Assembly (NCBI GenBank): GCA_022606425.2
Contig: JAHDVF020000737.1
Span: 248,001-312,000, forward strand
DNA from: Lepidostoma basale
Taxonomy: Eukaryota; Arthropoda; Insecta; Trichoptera; Lepidostomatidae
DNA: 64,000 bases
Direction of reading: 5' to 3'
The notes under the pieces are model-generated. The model was not told the DNA's origin. It searched no databases and saw only the letters and a list, made by a program, of their open reading frames with translations. The position numbers and the translations under genes are program-made. This document shows positions 63,670 to 64,000 of this stretch, one piece after another (positions within the stretch are counted from its first letter, which is position 1; each line of letters opens with the position of its first letter).

Positions 63670-64000
63670 TTGTAATTAATCCATGTAATGTGCCTCTCCC
63701 TACCTCGGCTAGCGCAGAGAGCGGGCCCTTAGATCTCCGGTTTTCTCGTGAGATACTTTCCGGCTTGTCATTCGAATAGGGAAAGGTGTAAATAAATACA
63801 TATGACGGAATACATGAGGGTTTATTATAACACAAAAAAATAGTTACAATAGTTATCTAGGGGCTAGAGATGTCGTACATATAAAAAAAGAGGCACATGG
63901 TGAAATAATGAAGAGGCTGTTTGCGGCGATTCCTCGACGGCGTGCTCGTCAGGACATCGACCGGCGACGTCGTCCGTAGACGTTATCAGCGACGCTGACC
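63670..64000. other. GC-richer unique DNA at the window end
   Basis: From about 63890 both strands have open frames (minus: STDDVAGRCPDEHAVEESPQ). It could be the start of an exon or UTR that continues beyond the window. No family recognised. Confidence 0.3.

Overview
This is an AT-rich eukaryotic window with no operons, ribosome binding sites or dense coding. The repeat content (RTE and Jockey-type LINEs, mariner, hAT, Transib and Helitron elements, Penelope remnants, tRNA-derived SINEs) and a TMTC exon point to an arthropod, most likely an insect. The abundant RTE-type LINE fragments would suit a moth or butterfly, but I cannot fix the order.

Only one piece of host gene is convincing: a 178-nt exon on the minus strand at 2399-2576, flanked by good splice sites. 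It encodes part of a TMTC-type (ER protein O-mannosyltransferase) membrane domain. No second TMTC exon was found. The remaining ~61 kb to the right is therefore best read as intron and/or upstream DNA of this gene, filled with mobile elements and broken by unique, more GC-balanced islands of unknown function. A second possible exon (26279-26378, minus) is much weaker.

Left third (1-22 kb): a truncated mariner end, the TMTC exon, several foldback repeats, LINE 3' ends, a solo LTR inserted in an RTE fragment (6100-6618), a 125-bp near-perfect palindrome (9201-9325), a short Helitron (11643-12031), SINEs and a 35-bp minisatellite. Middle (22-44 kb): LINE fragments often nested in each other, five copies of one inverted-repeat MITE, and a hAT element with 8-bp target duplication that contains a foldback repeat and is followed by a 219-bp tandem duplication. 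Right third: a complete Transib-type element (44401-47342), more RTE fragments, a 687-codon Jockey-type reverse transcriptase ORF inside a Helitron-bounded 4.5-kb mosaic (52296-56822) that also carries a Penelope GIY-YIG remnant, and more SINEs, MITEs and unique islands.

The two most interesting systems are: (1) the Transib element, relative of the RAG1 recombinase, which starts with the same heptamer as V(D)J recombination signals (CACAGTG), has a perfect 5-bp CGGCA target duplication and very unusual 684-bp, almost identical terminal inverted repeats that cut off the transposase gene; and (2) several families of foldback repeats whose arm tips carry a shared layout CTGAYGA - short hairpin - GAAAC, as in hammerhead ribozymes, alongside a Penelope remnant (Penelope-like elements are known carriers of such ribozymes).
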